A stretch of 64,000 bases of DNA from Gilvimarinus gilvus. GTDB taxonomy: Bacteria > Pseudomonadota > Gammaproteobacteria > Pseudomonadales > Cellvibrionaceae. Below are positions 1 to 8,547 of the stretch, in pieces; the first letter of the stretch is position 1, and the number at the start of each line of letters is the position of its first letter. The notes below the pieces were generated by a model. The model saw only the letters and a list, made by a program, of their open reading frames with translations. It was not told where the DNA came from and ran no database searches. The position numbers and the translations under genes are program-made. The stretch lies in contig NZ_JAULRU010000731.1 of NCBI RefSeq assembly GCF_030518155.1, positions 62,001 to 126,000 on the forward strand, written 5' to 3'.

Positions 1-1
1 G

Positions 2-541
2 ACGCCCGGGGTATTGGCTGGCGCCTTTTTAGCAACATTTATTGCCGCCTACATACCTTCTAAGCCTTTAGCCATTTTTTTTGCGGGATTTATGACGGTT
101 ATTGCAGGCTACATGATCTGGGGGCGTACCCCGCGTCCCGATCGTATGTTGCCACACCCAGCCGGGTTGATCGGTGTGGGAGCCGGTATTGGTGGAGTGT
201 CGTCTTTGGTGGCGATAGGTGGCGGTTCGCTGACAGTGCCATTTTTACTTTGGTGTAATCAAAGCGCGCAGCGCGCCATAGGCACCTCGGCGGCGCTCGG
301 TATACCCATCGCGTTTGCGGGTGCTTTGGGTTACATTGTGAATGGCTGGCATGTCAGTACAGAGTTACCAACGCTGGGCTTTGTGGTATGGCCGGCGGTA
401 CTTGTGATGGCCAGCGTAAGTTTCATGACTGCGCCATTAGGCGCAAAGTTGGCGCACACGCTGCCGGTAAGGCGGCTCAAGCGTATCTTCGCACTGATAA
501 TGATCGCCCTCGCCCTTAAAATGCTTCACGGTGTTTGGTGA
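2..541 (+). CDS. TauE/SafE-family anion permease, C-terminal part
   Basis: C-terminal portion of a TauE/SafE (DUF81) membrane transporter, a family that exports sulfite, sulfoacetate or related organosulfonates across the inner membrane. The reading frame is open to the left window edge, so the N-terminal half lies outside; the internal TTG at 14 is not a believable start. The visible part has hydrophobic segments around residues 5-35, 55-80, 95-120, 125-150 and 155-175, and the glycine-rich family signature GVGAGIGGVSSLVAIGGG, which opens the second repeat of this internally duplicated family. Substrate cannot be told. It converges on hemH with a 15-base gap. Confidence 0.85.
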   Translation, partial: TPGVLAGAFLATFIAAYIPSKPLAIFFAGFMTVIAGYMIWGRTPRPDRMLPHPAGLIGVGAGIGGVSSLVAIGGGSLTVPFLLWCNQSAQRAIGTSAALGIPIAFAGALGYIVNGWHVSTELPTLGFVVWPAVLVMASVSFMTAPLGAKLAHTLPVRRLKRIFALIMIALALKMLHGVW

Positions 542-556
542 GCTTGCCCCCGGTTA

Positions 557-1567
557 TTAAAGTCGCTTTTCAATGATCGACACCAATGCATCGATATGGT
601 CGTCCCGATCATTCAATGCTGCTATATAGCGGTAGCTCTCGCCACCTGCATGCTTGAAGATTTCACGGTTTTCAACCTCCAGCTCTTCTAACGTTTCCAG
701 ACAGTCGGCGCTGAATGCAGGGCTGACGATAGCAATATTTTTAATGCCTTCTTTAGGCAATGCTTCCAGGGTTTTATCGGTATAAGGTTTAAGCCACTCG
801 GCTTTGCCAAAGCGCGACTGAAAGGTAGTGATACAGTCGTCGGGGTTAAGCCCGGCCCTGAATGCGGCCTGGCGGGTAGATTTGATGCAAAAACAGTAAT
901 AGGGGTCGCCTTTCTCAAGGCAGAATTTAGGCGTGCCGTGGTAGGAAAAAACCCACTTTTGCGGAGCACCATGCTCAGCCTGATGGTCTCCTAAAGATGC
1001 GGCTAAGGCATCGATGTAGCGCTCGTCTTCTGAGTAGCCGCTGATAAAGCTGATTTCTGGTACCCAACGCCAAGAGTTGAGCGATTTGGCGATAGCATCA
1101 AAGGTGGAGCCTACCGTAGCGGCGGCATACTGAGGGTAGAGAGGCAGAACAATGATTTTTCTAACCCCAGCTTGTTGCAGCTCGTTAAGAGCATTGGCTA
1201 TCGAAGGGTTGCCGTAGCGCATCCCAAGCGCGACCTGCGCGCGACCTTCGAGTTTAGCGGCAATTTTTTGTCTCTGTTTTTGCGCGATAGCCAACAGTGG
1301 CGAGCCGTCATCGGTCCAGACACTGGCGTAAAGTGCGGCTGATTTCTTCGGCCGAACCCTTAAAATAATGCCGTGTAAGATGATGAGCCATAGCACCTTG
1401 GGGATCTCGATGATTCGCGGGTCCGACAGGAACTCTGCGAGGTAGCGCCGCAGCGAGGGTGCATCGGGGGCGTCGGGGGTGCCCAGATTGGTCAGGAGCA
1501 CACCGACTTGAGGCGCCTGTTTGGCTGTCTCGTGCGCGTTCTCGGTTAAAGCGGTGTACTTGGCCAT
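557..1567 (-). CDS. hemH: Ferrochelatase
   Basis: Protoporphyrin/coproporphyrin ferrochelatase, which inserts Fe2+ into the porphyrin in the last steps of haem synthesis. It has 336 residues, normal for the family. The N-terminal signature VGVLLTNLGTPDAP begins at residue 21. The metal-binding histidine is His210 in FSYHGTP, and the catalytic glutamate motif ETLEELEVE starts near residue 291. The stretch GDPYYCFC (220-227) is typical of the proteobacterial type. The start is the ATG at 1567. It stands alone, between a convergent transporter gene and a divergent DCC-family gene. Identification rests on full-length motif agreement. Confidence 0.96.
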   Translation of the reverse strand: MAKYTALTENAHETAKQAPQVGVLLTNLGTPDAPDAPSLRRYLAEFLSDPRIIEIPKVLWLIILHGIILRVRPKKSAALYASVWTDDGSPLLAIAQKQRQKIAAKLEGRAQVALGMRYGNPSIANALNELQQAGVRKIIVLPLYPQYAAATVGSTFDAIAKSLNSWRWVPEISFISGYSEDERYIDALAASLGDHQAEHGAPQKWVFSYHGTPKFCLEKGDPYYCFCIKSTRQAAFRAGLNPDDCITTFQSRFGKAEWLKPYTDKTLEALPKEGIKNIAIVSPAFSADCLETLEELEVENREIFKHAGGESYRYIAALNDRDDHIDALVSIIEKRL

Positions 1568-1674
1568 AGAGTTTTTCCACTGTGGTTTTCGCGTATTTTA
1601 ACAAGTTCGGTGCGAATCTGTGATCGCGCTCTTTTAATACGTCGTATTGCCAAAATAAATCACTGGTAATTGCG

Positions 1675-2019
1675 ATGAAAGCAACATTGTATTTTGATGG
1701 GAAATGTCCGTTGTGCCGGCGCGAAATTCGGTTGTTAAAGCGAGTTGTCTCTAGTCGGCTGCGTTTTGTCGATGTTCACGGCGCGAGCTTGGCGGAGGAT
1801 CAGCGCGCCGCTATGTTACAGCAACTGCACCTGCAAACCGCTGATGGCAAGTGGTTAGTTGGGCTGGCGGCAAATGTCGCGGCTTGGCGAATGACTCCGC
1901 TCGGATTTTTATTCGCACCCCTGCTTTGGCCTGGCATTAAGCCAGTAGCAGAGCACTGTTACCAGCGGTGGGCTGCGCGCCGTGCCCGGCGGTGCGAATG
2001 GATACCCCCGATGACCTAA
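1675..2019 (+). CDS. DCC-family thiol-disulfide oxidoreductase-like protein (DUF393)
   Basis: A 114-residue protein of the DUF393/DCC family, named after the N-terminal D-x-C-x-x-C motif. Here the motif is DGKCPLC at residues 9-15, placed after a first beta strand as in thioredoxin folds, so a redox role is plausible but not proven for the family. The C-terminal half carries a hydrophobic stretch with APLLWPGIKP followed by a basic tail, as is usual. It is divergent from hemH with about 107 bases between them. No signal peptide is seen. The substrate is unknown. Confidence 0.85.
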   Translation: MKATLYFDGKCPLCRREIRLLKRVVSSRLRFVDVHGASLAEDQRAAMLQQLHLQTADGKWLVGLAANVAAWRMTPLGFLFAPLLWPGIKPVAEHCYQRWAARRARRCEWIPPMT

Positions 2020-2075
2020 CGTGTGCCCGCAGGCACAAGGGAAGGCTGGCAAGGTTCAACCTACAGAGGTGTGTG

Positions 2076-2237
2076 ATGAAGCAATCCGAAAAGTTCATGA
2101 TTCTGTCGATCAGTGAGTGCCCTTTTTATTTGTTGGCAAAGGGCGATATATACAATACTCAAATGATTAAAAATGCTGACGGTAAGCCGAAAAAATTCAA
2201 CAGCCTGCTAGTGAATGAGTCCCCTTTGACGAAATGA
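2076..2237 (+). CDS. Possible small protein, 53 residues, unknown
   Basis: A short open frame starting at the ATG at 2076, preceded by AGAGGTGTG as a possible ribosome binding site. The product is lysine-rich and has no recognised domain; near its end it reads KKFNSLL. The 328 bases between the DCC gene and the PQQ dehydrogenase gene hold nothing else I can name. The 16-base string that encodes the FNSLL region recurs at 7546-7561 in another intergenic gap, which argues that this may be a remnant or repeat rather than a real gene. Confidence 0.25.
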   Translation: MKQSEKFMILSISECPFYLLAKGDIYNTQMIKNADGKPKKFNSLLVNESPLTK

Positions 2238-2347
2238 TTGGCAATCACGGCCCCGTTCGTGATGCCATGCCGCTATAACTAGGGCGCAGTGAATATGATC
2301 AGCCCATAGGGTACAGCGCGAGCTGAAGCGCCCACGCTGCAATGTCG

Positions 2348-3478
2348 TTAGTCGCTCGGTGTAAGACGAATAATTTTGCCATCGCCCTGATCTGTCAGTA
2401 AATATAAGTAGCCGTCCGGGCCCTGGGTGACGTGGCGAATACGCTCGCCGAGCTCATCGCTAAGCATACGCTCCTCGTGCAGTACCCGACCATTTTCAAT
2501 GTCGAGGCGCGAGAGGGTCTCGGCGCGAAGGCTGGCAACAAATAAATCGCCCTGCCAATCCGGGAATTTGTCGCCGCTATAAAAGGTTAGCCCCGCCGTG
2601 GCCAGTGAAGGTAGCCAGTAGTAAATGGGCGCCTCCATCCCTGCTTTTTTAAAGCCTTCGCCAATTTTACCGCCGCCGTAGTTCTCGCCATAGGTAATGA
2701 CGGGCCAGCCATAATTGACACCGGCACGGTCAATGTTAATTTCGTCGCCGCCTTGCGCGCCGTGCTCACCACTCCAGAACTCACCGGTTTCGGGGTGTAT
2801 GGTGCCACCTTGCATGTTGCGGTGGCCGTAGGACCAAATTTCAGGCAGCGCCCCCTCGGTTTGCAGAAAAGGGTTGTCGGCAGGAACGCTGCCGTCGGTA
2901 TTGATACGAATGACCTTGCCGTGATGGTTGTCCAACGTTTGCGCGTCGTCCATGCGCGAATAGCGGTCACCCAAGGTTAAGAATAGGGTGCCGTCGCCTT
3001 TAAACACAATACGCGAGCCAAAGTGTGCATTGCTCTTTACCTTGGGTTTTTGACTGAAGATAACCTCCAGGTCTACCAGGGTTTGGCCATCTATACGAGC
3101 GCGGGCCAGTGCCGTGCTGTTGGTGTCGTTCTCGCCCGGCTCAGAATAACTGAAGTAGACGTAGCCATTGTTGGCATAGTCCGGGTCGGTGGCGATGTCG
3201 AGTAACCCCCCCTGGCCTTTAACGACGATGTCCGGTAGTCCGCTCAGGGGCTCGCTAACCTCGCCGTTGGCACTAACGCGCCGAATATTACCGACGCGTT
3301 CAGTTACCAGCATCGAGCCGTCAGGCAGGAAAGTTAATCCCCACGGATTTTTCAGATCATCGGCAATGGTACTTAGTTTGAATTCGGCACGCTCACTTTC
3401 AATGGTTTTAGCCGACAGCGCCGGCGCCAAAGCCACGGCGGTTATTAAGGCGGTAGCGCATAGGGTGCGAAGGCCCAT
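2348..3478 (-). CDS. PQQ-dependent sugar dehydrogenase (YliI/Asd type)
   Basis: Soluble, periplasmic six-bladed beta-propeller dehydrogenase of the glucose/sorbosone dehydrogenase family, similar to E. coli aldose sugar dehydrogenase YliI. A signal peptide of about 23 residues ends at LSA-K. Family motifs appear in order: NPWGLTFLPDGSMLVTER (about 44-61), FGSRIVFKGDGTLFLTLGDR (about 153-172), SYGHRNMQGG and GEHGAQGGDEIN (about 216-247), then NYGWPVITYGENY. The enzyme would oxidise aldoses with PQQ and Ca2+ in the periplasm; exact substrate is not predictable. It is divergent from the xylanase gene, so it could act on sugars released from hemicellulose, but this is inference from position only. 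Confidence 0.9.
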   Translation of the reverse strand: MGLRTLCATALITAVALAPALSAKTIESERAEFKLSTIADDLKNPWGLTFLPDGSMLVTERVGNIRRVSANGEVSEPLSGLPDIVVKGQGGLLDIATDPDYANNGYVYFSYSEPGENDTNSTALARARIDGQTLVDLEVIFSQKPKVKSNAHFGSRIVFKGDGTLFLTLGDRYSRMDDAQTLDNHHGKVIRINTDGSVPADNPFLQTEGALPEIWSYGHRNMQGGTIHPETGEFWSGEHGAQGGDEINIDRAGVNYGWPVITYGENYGGGKIGEGFKKAGMEAPIYYWLPSLATAGLTFYSGDKFPDWQGDLFVASLRAETLSRLDIENGRVLHEERMLSDELGERIRHVTQGPDGYLYLLTDQGDGKIIRLTPSD

Positions 3479-3642
3479 AGGTCATCTCCTGATGAACGTA
3501 AATATTAATCTCAAAGGGTATCAAGCGCACGGCTTGGCGGCAACGATGCCTGCGCTTGCATTATAATGGTCATAGTGACAATATCTTATGGCGGAGTACC
3601 GTTAGTAACCCTGCATATCTATAAAAATAAAATAGGTGAGTC

Positions 3643-4929
3643 ATGAAATTACTGATTTTGCACGCTGTATCTTTATCGACCATTTTAGTCTTGGCCGCTT
3701 GTGGTGGCGGTTCGGGTGGGGGCTCTGGCGGCTCTCAACCTTCGAGCTCTGCTGCAAGTTCGGAATCCTCCAGTTCCGAATCTTCGAGCTCTGAATCATC
3801 TAGCTCAGAGTCCAGCAGTTCTTCTGAGTCCTCCAGCTCAGAGTCCTCCAGTAGCGTTAGTAGTTGGGCTGTTACTGAGGCGCATCTCTACGATAATGCC
3901 AGTTTTCCTATTGGTGTGGCGGTAAGTGCCGGTAATGAGTCTTACAGTATTGTGGAAGACTCGGAGGCAGGAGAGAAGCGCCGGCAAGTGGTCGTGCAAC
4001 ACTTTAGCAATATGACCGCCGGCAACATTATGAAGATGAGTTACCTGCATCCCGAGGAAGACTCCTATACCTATGGCGATGCCGACGAGCTGGTCCAGTT
4101 TGCGGCCGATAATGGCATGACCATTCACGGTCATGCGCTGGTTTGGCACTCGGACTATCAGGTACCAGCCTGGATGAAAAACTACAGTGGTGACTGGGAG
4201 GCTATGCTGCGTGAACATGTGACTAATATCGTCAGTCATTTTGCGGGCTCAGGTGTTGTGCCGAGCTGGGATGTAGTGAATGAGGCGTTTGTGGACGATG
4301 GCAGTTACCGCTCGGCTGACAGCGTGTTTCATCAAAATATGGGGGAGTCCTATCTGGAAGTTGCCTTTCAGGCTGCGCGCGATGCAGACCCCGCCGCCGA
4401 GCTGTACTACAACGACTACAGTCTGGCTCAGGGCGGAGCTAAGCTTGATGCCGTCATTGCCATGGCAGAGGACTTTATCGACCGGGACGTGCCAATCGAT
4501 GGTATAGGGTTTCAGGGGCATATTCAGATCGATTGGCCCAGCGCGACCAATATTGAGCAAAGCTTTGCTCAGGCTGCGGCGACAGGCCTGAAAGTGCGGC
4601 TAACTGAGTTGGATGTCCCGATTAATAACCCGTATGGGGGTAGCTATGATTACCCCAATAACTACCATGCAGAGTTGACGCTGGAGCTTGCCAATCAGCA
4701 GAAACAACGCTATTGCCAGGTCGTTGAAGCATATATGAATGCGGTACCAGAGGCGCAGCGTGGTGGTATCAGTGTTTGGGGCGTGGAAGACCCAAGCTCG
4801 TGGCTGATTGGGCAGTTATTTGATAATAATCACGATGATTGGCCGCTGTTGTTTGATGAACATTTAAGCGCCAAGCCGGCACTGCAAGGCGTGGCTGATG
4901 CCCTCAACGGTCAGCCGTGTGAGCCGTAA
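3643..4929 (+). CDS. Endo-1,4-beta-xylanase, GH10, serine-linker lipoprotein
   Basis: Cleaves internal beta-1,4 bonds of xylan, retaining mechanism. The N-terminus is a lipoprotein signal with lipobox LAAC (Cys20), followed by a Gly-rich stretch and a serine linker of repeated ESSSS units (about residues 32-72) typical of Cellvibrionaceae secreted enzymes. The GH10 barrel runs from about 78 to 425. Family landmarks: HGHALVWHSD, the acid/base in WDVVNEA (Glu214), and the nucleophile in RLTELDVP (Glu322). There is no carbohydrate-binding module, so the protein is probably held on the outer membrane and acts on short or soluble xylan. The start has GGTG(A) five bases upstream. The linker DNA (about 3737-3860) is low-complexity. 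Confidence 0.95.
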   Translation: MKLLILHAVSLSTILVLAACGGGSGGGSGGSQPSSSAASSESSSSESSSSESSSSESSSSSESSSSESSSSVSSWAVTEAHLYDNASFPIGVAVSAGNESYSIVEDSEAGEKRRQVVVQHFSNMTAGNIMKMSYLHPEEDSYTYGDADELVQFAADNGMTIHGHALVWHSDYQVPAWMKNYSGDWEAMLREHVTNIVSHFAGSGVVPSWDVVNEAFVDDGSYRSADSVFHQNMGESYLEVAFQAARDADPAAELYYNDYSLAQGGAKLDAVIAMAEDFIDRDVPIDGIGFQGHIQIDWPSATNIEQSFAQAAATGLKVRLTELDVPINNPYGGSYDYPNNYHAELTLELANQQKQRYCQVVEAYMNAVPEAQRGGISVWGVEDPSSWLIGQLFDNNHDDWPLLFDEHLSAKPALQGVADALNGQPCEP

Positions 4930-5023
4930 GCAAATGCGTTAAAAGCGGCCACAAAAGTGTCGTACCCGCTCGGCATGTGTGCTAACTTGGGCCATTCAGT
5001 GGAAGAGGTCAGGTTTAGCGCAC

Positions 5024-5995
5024 ATGTTGATGTTTTACCCCGAAATAAAACCCTATGCACGCCATCAAATTCCAGTTGAAGCTCCCCACGAGCTGTACGT
5101 TGATGAGTCCGGTAATCCCGATGGTATTCCTGTTCTGTTTATCCATGGTGGGCCCGGGGCCGGATGTGGCAAGTACGACAGGCGATTTTTTGACCCGGAA
5201 CTCTATCGCATTATTCTTTTTGATCAGCGTGGTTGTGGTCGCTCCACCCCGCACGCTGAGCTTGAGGGCAACAATACCCACAAGCTGGTTGAAGATATCG
5301 AACATATTCGCAATCAGCTGGGCATCGATAAATGGGCCATTTTTGGCGGTTCATGGGGGTCAACCTTGGGGTTGGTCTACGCTGAAACTCACCCCGAGCG
5401 GGTGTTGGGGTTAATTCTGCGGGGTATTTTTCTATGCCGCGATCAGGACCTGCATTGGTTTTATCAGCACGGTGCGAGCTCTATCTTTCCCGATTATTGG
5501 CAGGACTTTCTCACGCCTATCCCGGAAGCAGAGCGCGGCGATTTAATGAAAGCCTACTATCAGCGTTTGACCAGCGACAATGAACTGCAAATGATGTCTG
5601 CAGCTAAAGCCTGGTCGTTGTGGGAAGGCCGGTGCGCTACTCTGCGTCCCAATCAAGATGTCGTCGATGCGTTTTCCAATCCCTTTAAAGCGTTGGCGTT
5701 GGCAAAAATCGAGGCGCATTACTTCATCCATAAAGCGTTTTTAGAGGACAACCAAATCCTCGCCAATGCCGATAAGCTTGCGGGTATTCCAGGGATGATT
5801 GTGCACGGGCGTTACGATATGGTTTGCCCGCTAGACAACGCTTTTGCTTTGCAAAAGGCCTGGCCCGACGCTGAGCTGCAAATCATTCGCGATGCCGGTC
5901 ACGCGTCACGTGAAGCGGGTATTGTCGATGCGCTGATTCGCGCAACCGATGCGTTGGCGCGCAAACTGCGCAATGATACTGATCAAATGGCTTAG
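5024..5995 (+). CDS. pip: Proline iminopeptidase, alpha/beta hydrolase (S33)
   Basis: Cytoplasmic aminopeptidase of family S33 that releases N-terminal proline. The oxyanion motif FIHGGPGAG, then LFDQRGCGRS, and the nucleophile elbow GGSWGS are all present; the C-terminal catalytic histidine lies in DAGHAS. Length is about 323 residues from the chosen ATG at 5024, which has AGAGGTCAGG upstream and begins MLMFYPEIKPY, as in relatives. A GTG at 4979 would add 15 residues not seen in the family. It is followed after 15 bases by dtd, a pairing often seen in gammaproteobacteria. Confidence 0.93.
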   Translation: MLMFYPEIKPYARHQIPVEAPHELYVDESGNPDGIPVLFIHGGPGAGCGKYDRRFFDPELYRIILFDQRGCGRSTPHAELEGNNTHKLVEDIEHIRNQLGIDKWAIFGGSWGSTLGLVYAETHPERVLGLILRGIFLCRDQDLHWFYQHGASSIFPDYWQDFLTPIPEAERGDLMKAYYQRLTSDNELQMMSAAKAWSLWEGRCATLRPNQDVVDAFSNPFKALALAKIEAHYFIHKAFLEDNQILANADKLAGIPGMIVHGRYDMVCPLDNAFALQKAWPDAELQIIRDAGHASREAGIVDALIRATDALARKLRNDTDQMA

Positions 5996-6010
5996 CTTAG
6001 CCTTGGTTCC

Positions 6011-6448
6011 ATGAAAGGTTTGATTCAACGCGTTAAGCGCGCCTCAGTCGACGTTGATGGTACCTGCATTGGTGCTATTGACCATGGCCTGCTGTTATTG
6101 CTCGCAGTAGAGTGTGATGATACCAAAACTAATGCCGATAAACTCCTCAAGAAATTACTCGCCTATCGAATTTTCTCCGATGCCGACGGTAAGATGAACC
6201 TCAATGTCGCTCAGGTAGGCGGAGGTGTTTTGGCTGTGTCGCAATTTACGCTGGCAGCTGATACCAGTAAGGGGTTGCGCCCGGGCTTTTCCAACGCGGC
6301 CAGTCCCGATCAAGCCCTGATGTTATACAACTATTTTGTAGCACAGCTGCGTGACGTTCACCCGGTGGTTGCGACCGGCGAGTTTGCCGCCGATATGCAG
6401 GTGTCGTTAATCAATGACGGCCCGGTCACCTTTATGCTGAACAGTTAG
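6011..6448 (+). CDS. dtd: D-aminoacyl-tRNA deacylase
   Basis: Hydrolyses D-aminoacyl-tRNA (and glycyl-tRNAAla), a translation proofreading enzyme. The 145-residue length and start [13 protein letters not shown] are canonical. The two cross-subunit motifs are seen: SQFTLAAD near residue 78, holding the catalytic threonine region, and the C-terminal NDGPVTF near 136-142. It lies 15 bases after the pip stop and is probably co-transcribed with it. Confidence 0.96.
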   Translation: MKGLIQRVKRASVDVDGTCIGAIDHGLLLLLAVECDDTKTNADKLLKKLLAYRIFSDADGKMNLNVAQVGGGVLAVSQFTLAADTSKGLRPGFSNAASPDQALMLYNYFVAQLRDVHPVVATGEFAADMQVSLINDGPVTFMLNS

Positions 6449-6495
6449 ATCAAATCTAATAAATTAAATCTATACCAATACGTGAGGGAATCACA

Positions 6496-7368
6496 ATGCA
6501 AAAAATTAAAATGGGGTTGTTGGCGGCTTGTCTCAGTGCTTGTGCTTTGTTGGCTAACTTTGCCAGCGCTGAGGCCATGGTATGGGAAGTGAGCCGAGGC
6601 GATAATACCGTCTATTTGGCGGGCACTATTCACATGCTCAAGCCCAGCGACTATCCATTGCCAGCCGAGTACGAAGAGGCTTTCGCAGTATCCGACACGA
6701 TTGTGTTGGAAACGGATATGGAGGCGGTGCAGTCGCCACAATTTGCAATGCAAATGTCGCAGAAGATGATGTTGCCCGAAGGGCAGAGTCTATCGACAGT
6801 GTTGAATGCGGACGTGTATGAGCAGGTGCGGGCTTTTTCTTCGGAGCGCGGTCTACCGTTGCAGGCTATTGCCAATTTTCAGCCAGCATTTATTGCACTG
6901 ACGTTGTCTGTGCTCGAGATGCAAAAGCTGGGGTTTGCCGAAGGTGTCGATGTTCTCTATGCAAAAAAGGCTAAGGAGGCGGGTAAGGCCTTGGGCGCTT
7001 TGGAGACGCCGGAACAGCAACTGGGGTTTATTATGGCCATGACCGAACTCGACCCAAACGAATTTATGCTGTTCACTCTTGAGGATATGAAAAACCTACC
7101 TGTTCTGATGGACGATATGGTCAAAGCATTTAAAACTGGTGATGCAGACGGTCTCTATCGTTTGGGCGGCGAACCCATGATCGACTATTCACGCGAGCTT
7201 TACCAAACTATTCTTACCGATCGCAATCGCGCCTGGCTGACGGATATCGAACAATTCTTGGCAACCTCAGACACCGAGATGGTCATGGTAGGGGCATTAC
7301 ATTTAGCAGGACCCGACAGTGTCCCCGCACTGCTTAAACAAAAAGGAATTTCCGTTAAGCGCTTGTAG
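6496..7368 (+). CDS. TraB/GumN-family exported protein
   Basis: A 290-residue TraB/GumN (PF01963) protein with a signal peptide of about 26 residues ending in NFASA. This family shares a fold with Tiki metalloproteases. It keeps the two GxxH-type signatures: GTIHML near residue 43 and GALHLAG near residue 261, and a conserved glutamate in VLETDM. A periplasmic metal-dependent hydrolase role is plausible, but bacterial members have no established substrate. TGAGGGAATCAC precedes the ATG. It follows dtd by 47 bases. Confidence 0.85.
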   Translation: MQKIKMGLLAACLSACALLANFASAEAMVWEVSRGDNTVYLAGTIHMLKPSDYPLPAEYEEAFAVSDTIVLETDMEAVQSPQFAMQMSQKMMLPEGQSLSTVLNADVYEQVRAFSSERGLPLQAIANFQPAFIALTLSVLEMQKLGFAEGVDVLYAKKAKEAGKALGALETPEQQLGFIMAMTELDPNEFMLFTLEDMKNLPVLMDDMVKAFKTGDADGLYRLGGEPMIDYSRELYQTILTDRNRAWLTDIEQFLATSDTEMVMVGALHLAGPDSVPALLKQKGISVKRL

Positions 7369-7703
7369 GTGGGCGTAGAGACAGGGATGTTGTTTGATAT
7401 ACTTGAGAATGACTATAGTCCCGCAGGGCGTGGCCTGAAGCGCACATCTGCTGTGCCCTGCCTCTAGCAAAGGCAACCATCCTGTCCGTCGAGACAAGAC
7501 ACAACATCTGCACGCTTCAGGCCACGCTGAGCATGCATGGGGTTTTTCAACAGCCTGCTAGGCTTTATGGCCCCGAAATCGCTCAAACATTTACCAGTGA
7601 CGAGCTTACCTCGACGCAAGAGTTTGACCTACTTCGAGACTGTATCGATGCTGTTAAGGGGCGCGTAGACTGAGCTGTGGTTGAGCTTGGCGCTTGTTAA
7701 AAA
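7369..7703 (+). other. Intergenic stretch with alternative hairpins
   Basis: There is no convincing gene in these 335 bases. A perfect 15-base inverted repeat (GCGTGGCCTGAAGCG, 7428-7442, and its complement at 7513-7527) encloses 70 bases. The left arm overlaps a second, mutually exclusive pairing (GCAGGGC 7423-7429 with GCCCTGC 7455-7461). A 46-codon open frame (7533-7673) has no ribosome binding site and no recognised family. The string TTCAACAGCCTGCTAG at 7546-7561 is shared with 2196-2211. Could be a structured RNA leader of the glutaredoxin gene, a small RNA or a decayed mobile element. Confidence 0.4.
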
Positions 7704-7715
7704 ATGGGTGGAGCT

Positions 7716-8051
7716 ATGAAGACTATCGTTTTTGTGTTTATTGCTATTGCGGTGGCAATAAAAATTTTTGCCGGAAGTGGAGTCTCAGGTGGTACAGAGC
7801 GTGTTGATCAGTACTCAGGCGAAGTCGTGCTTTACGCAACGCCGTGGTGCGGTTACTGCAAGAAGACGCGTGAGTTGTTGCGCGACAATGACATTGTTTT
7901 TACTGAGTATAATATTGAGAAATCTAACCGTGGCCGTCGCGAGTACAACGATTTAAACGGTCAGGGCATACCGCTAATGGTTATCGATGGTCAGGTGGTG
8001 CGTGGTTACCAACCGCGTCAAATACTATCGCTGGCTAAAGCTACCCAGTAG
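7716..8051 (+). CDS. Membrane-anchored glutaredoxin-like protein
   Basis: A short glutaredoxin with an N-terminal hydrophobic helix (about residues 3-20) and a C-terminal glutaredoxin fold. The redox motif is PWCGYC, with Cys45 and Cys48 counted from the ATG at 7716, followed by the family's cis-proline region GIPLMVIDG and GYQP. The helix may be a membrane anchor or uncleaved signal, putting the thiol domain in the periplasm; this is inference. An upstream in-frame ATG at 7704 would add MGGA, but those codons contain the GGTGGAG that looks like the ribosome binding site. Confidence 0.85.
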   Translation: MKTIVFVFIAIAVAIKIFAGSGVSGGTERVDQYSGEVVLYATPWCGYCKKTRELLRDNDIVFTEYNIEKSNRGRREYNDLNGQGIPLMVIDGQVVRGYQPRQILSLAKATQ

Positions 8052-8063
8052 CTAAACATCTTC

Positions 8064-8097
8064 CGTTCCCCGTTCCCCGTACCCCGTACCCCGTCCC
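8064..8097. repeat. Five-copy 7-bp tandem repeat
   Basis: Two copies of CGTTCCC, two of CGTACCC and a final six-base CGTCCC follow one another without a gap. The array fills the space between the convergent glutaredoxin and lipoprotein genes and touches the lipoprotein stop codon. Such 7-mers vary in copy number by slippage. No promoter or coding role is evident. Confidence 0.85.
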
Positions 8098-8510
8098 TAT
8101 TTCTCTGCAATACAGCGCGCATCCTCCAACACCCATTCGCGCTCACTCTCCTCATGTTTCAGGATGCACTGTTTGCCTTGCTTCCACAGTGTGAAGTGAT
8201 CGGGCCGACCTAAATCCATGCCTTGCCGATGACCGTTAATGGATTTGGGGCGGGGTGCATCAATGATTAACCGGTTGGAGTCTGTTAATGCGCGGCTGGA
8301 TAAAATAACGTTGCTGCCTAATGCGTAGGAGACACGTTTTTGCAGCATTTGTTGTACGGATTTTTCCGGGGAGTCGAGCCGTGCTGGCTGTGCTGTGCCG
8401 ATGACATTCTGACAGCCAGCCGTCACAACGGTTACGGTTAACAACAAAAAGGCCAGTGCGAGTTTACTCGCGCCGGCCTCTTTGTGGTTTGCTGTCTTTG
8501 TGCAATTCAA
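8097..8510 (-). CDS. Small lipoprotein, unknown function
   Basis: A 137-residue predicted lipoprotein. A basic N-terminus and hydrophobic segment lead to the lipobox VTAGC with Cys33 and Gln at +2, which favours the outer membrane. The mature part has a short helix-rich region, then RLIIDAPRP and a C-terminal pair of cysteines (in KQCILKHE and DARCIAEK) that could form a disulfide. No family recognised. It lies 37 bases after the S41 protease gene on the same strand and may be co-transcribed with it. Confidence 0.7.
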   Translation of the reverse strand: MNCTKTANHKEAGASKLALAFLLLTVTVVTAGCQNVIGTAQPARLDSPEKSVQQMLQKRVSYALGSNVILSSRALTDSNRLIIDAPRPKSINGHRQGMDLGRPDHFTLWKQGKQCILKHEESEREWVLEDARCIAEK

Positions 8511-8547
8511 GAGTTCACAGTTTCAGCGCGTCAAGTGCCGCCAGCCG

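Noticed and set aside
1968-2075. N-terminal extension of the small frame at 2076
   Set aside because: It lies out of frame inside the DCC gene and has no independent support.
3737-3860. Repeat-like DNA that might suggest a CRISPR array
   Set aside because: It is in-frame serine-codon linker DNA of the GH10 xylanase, with no spacers.
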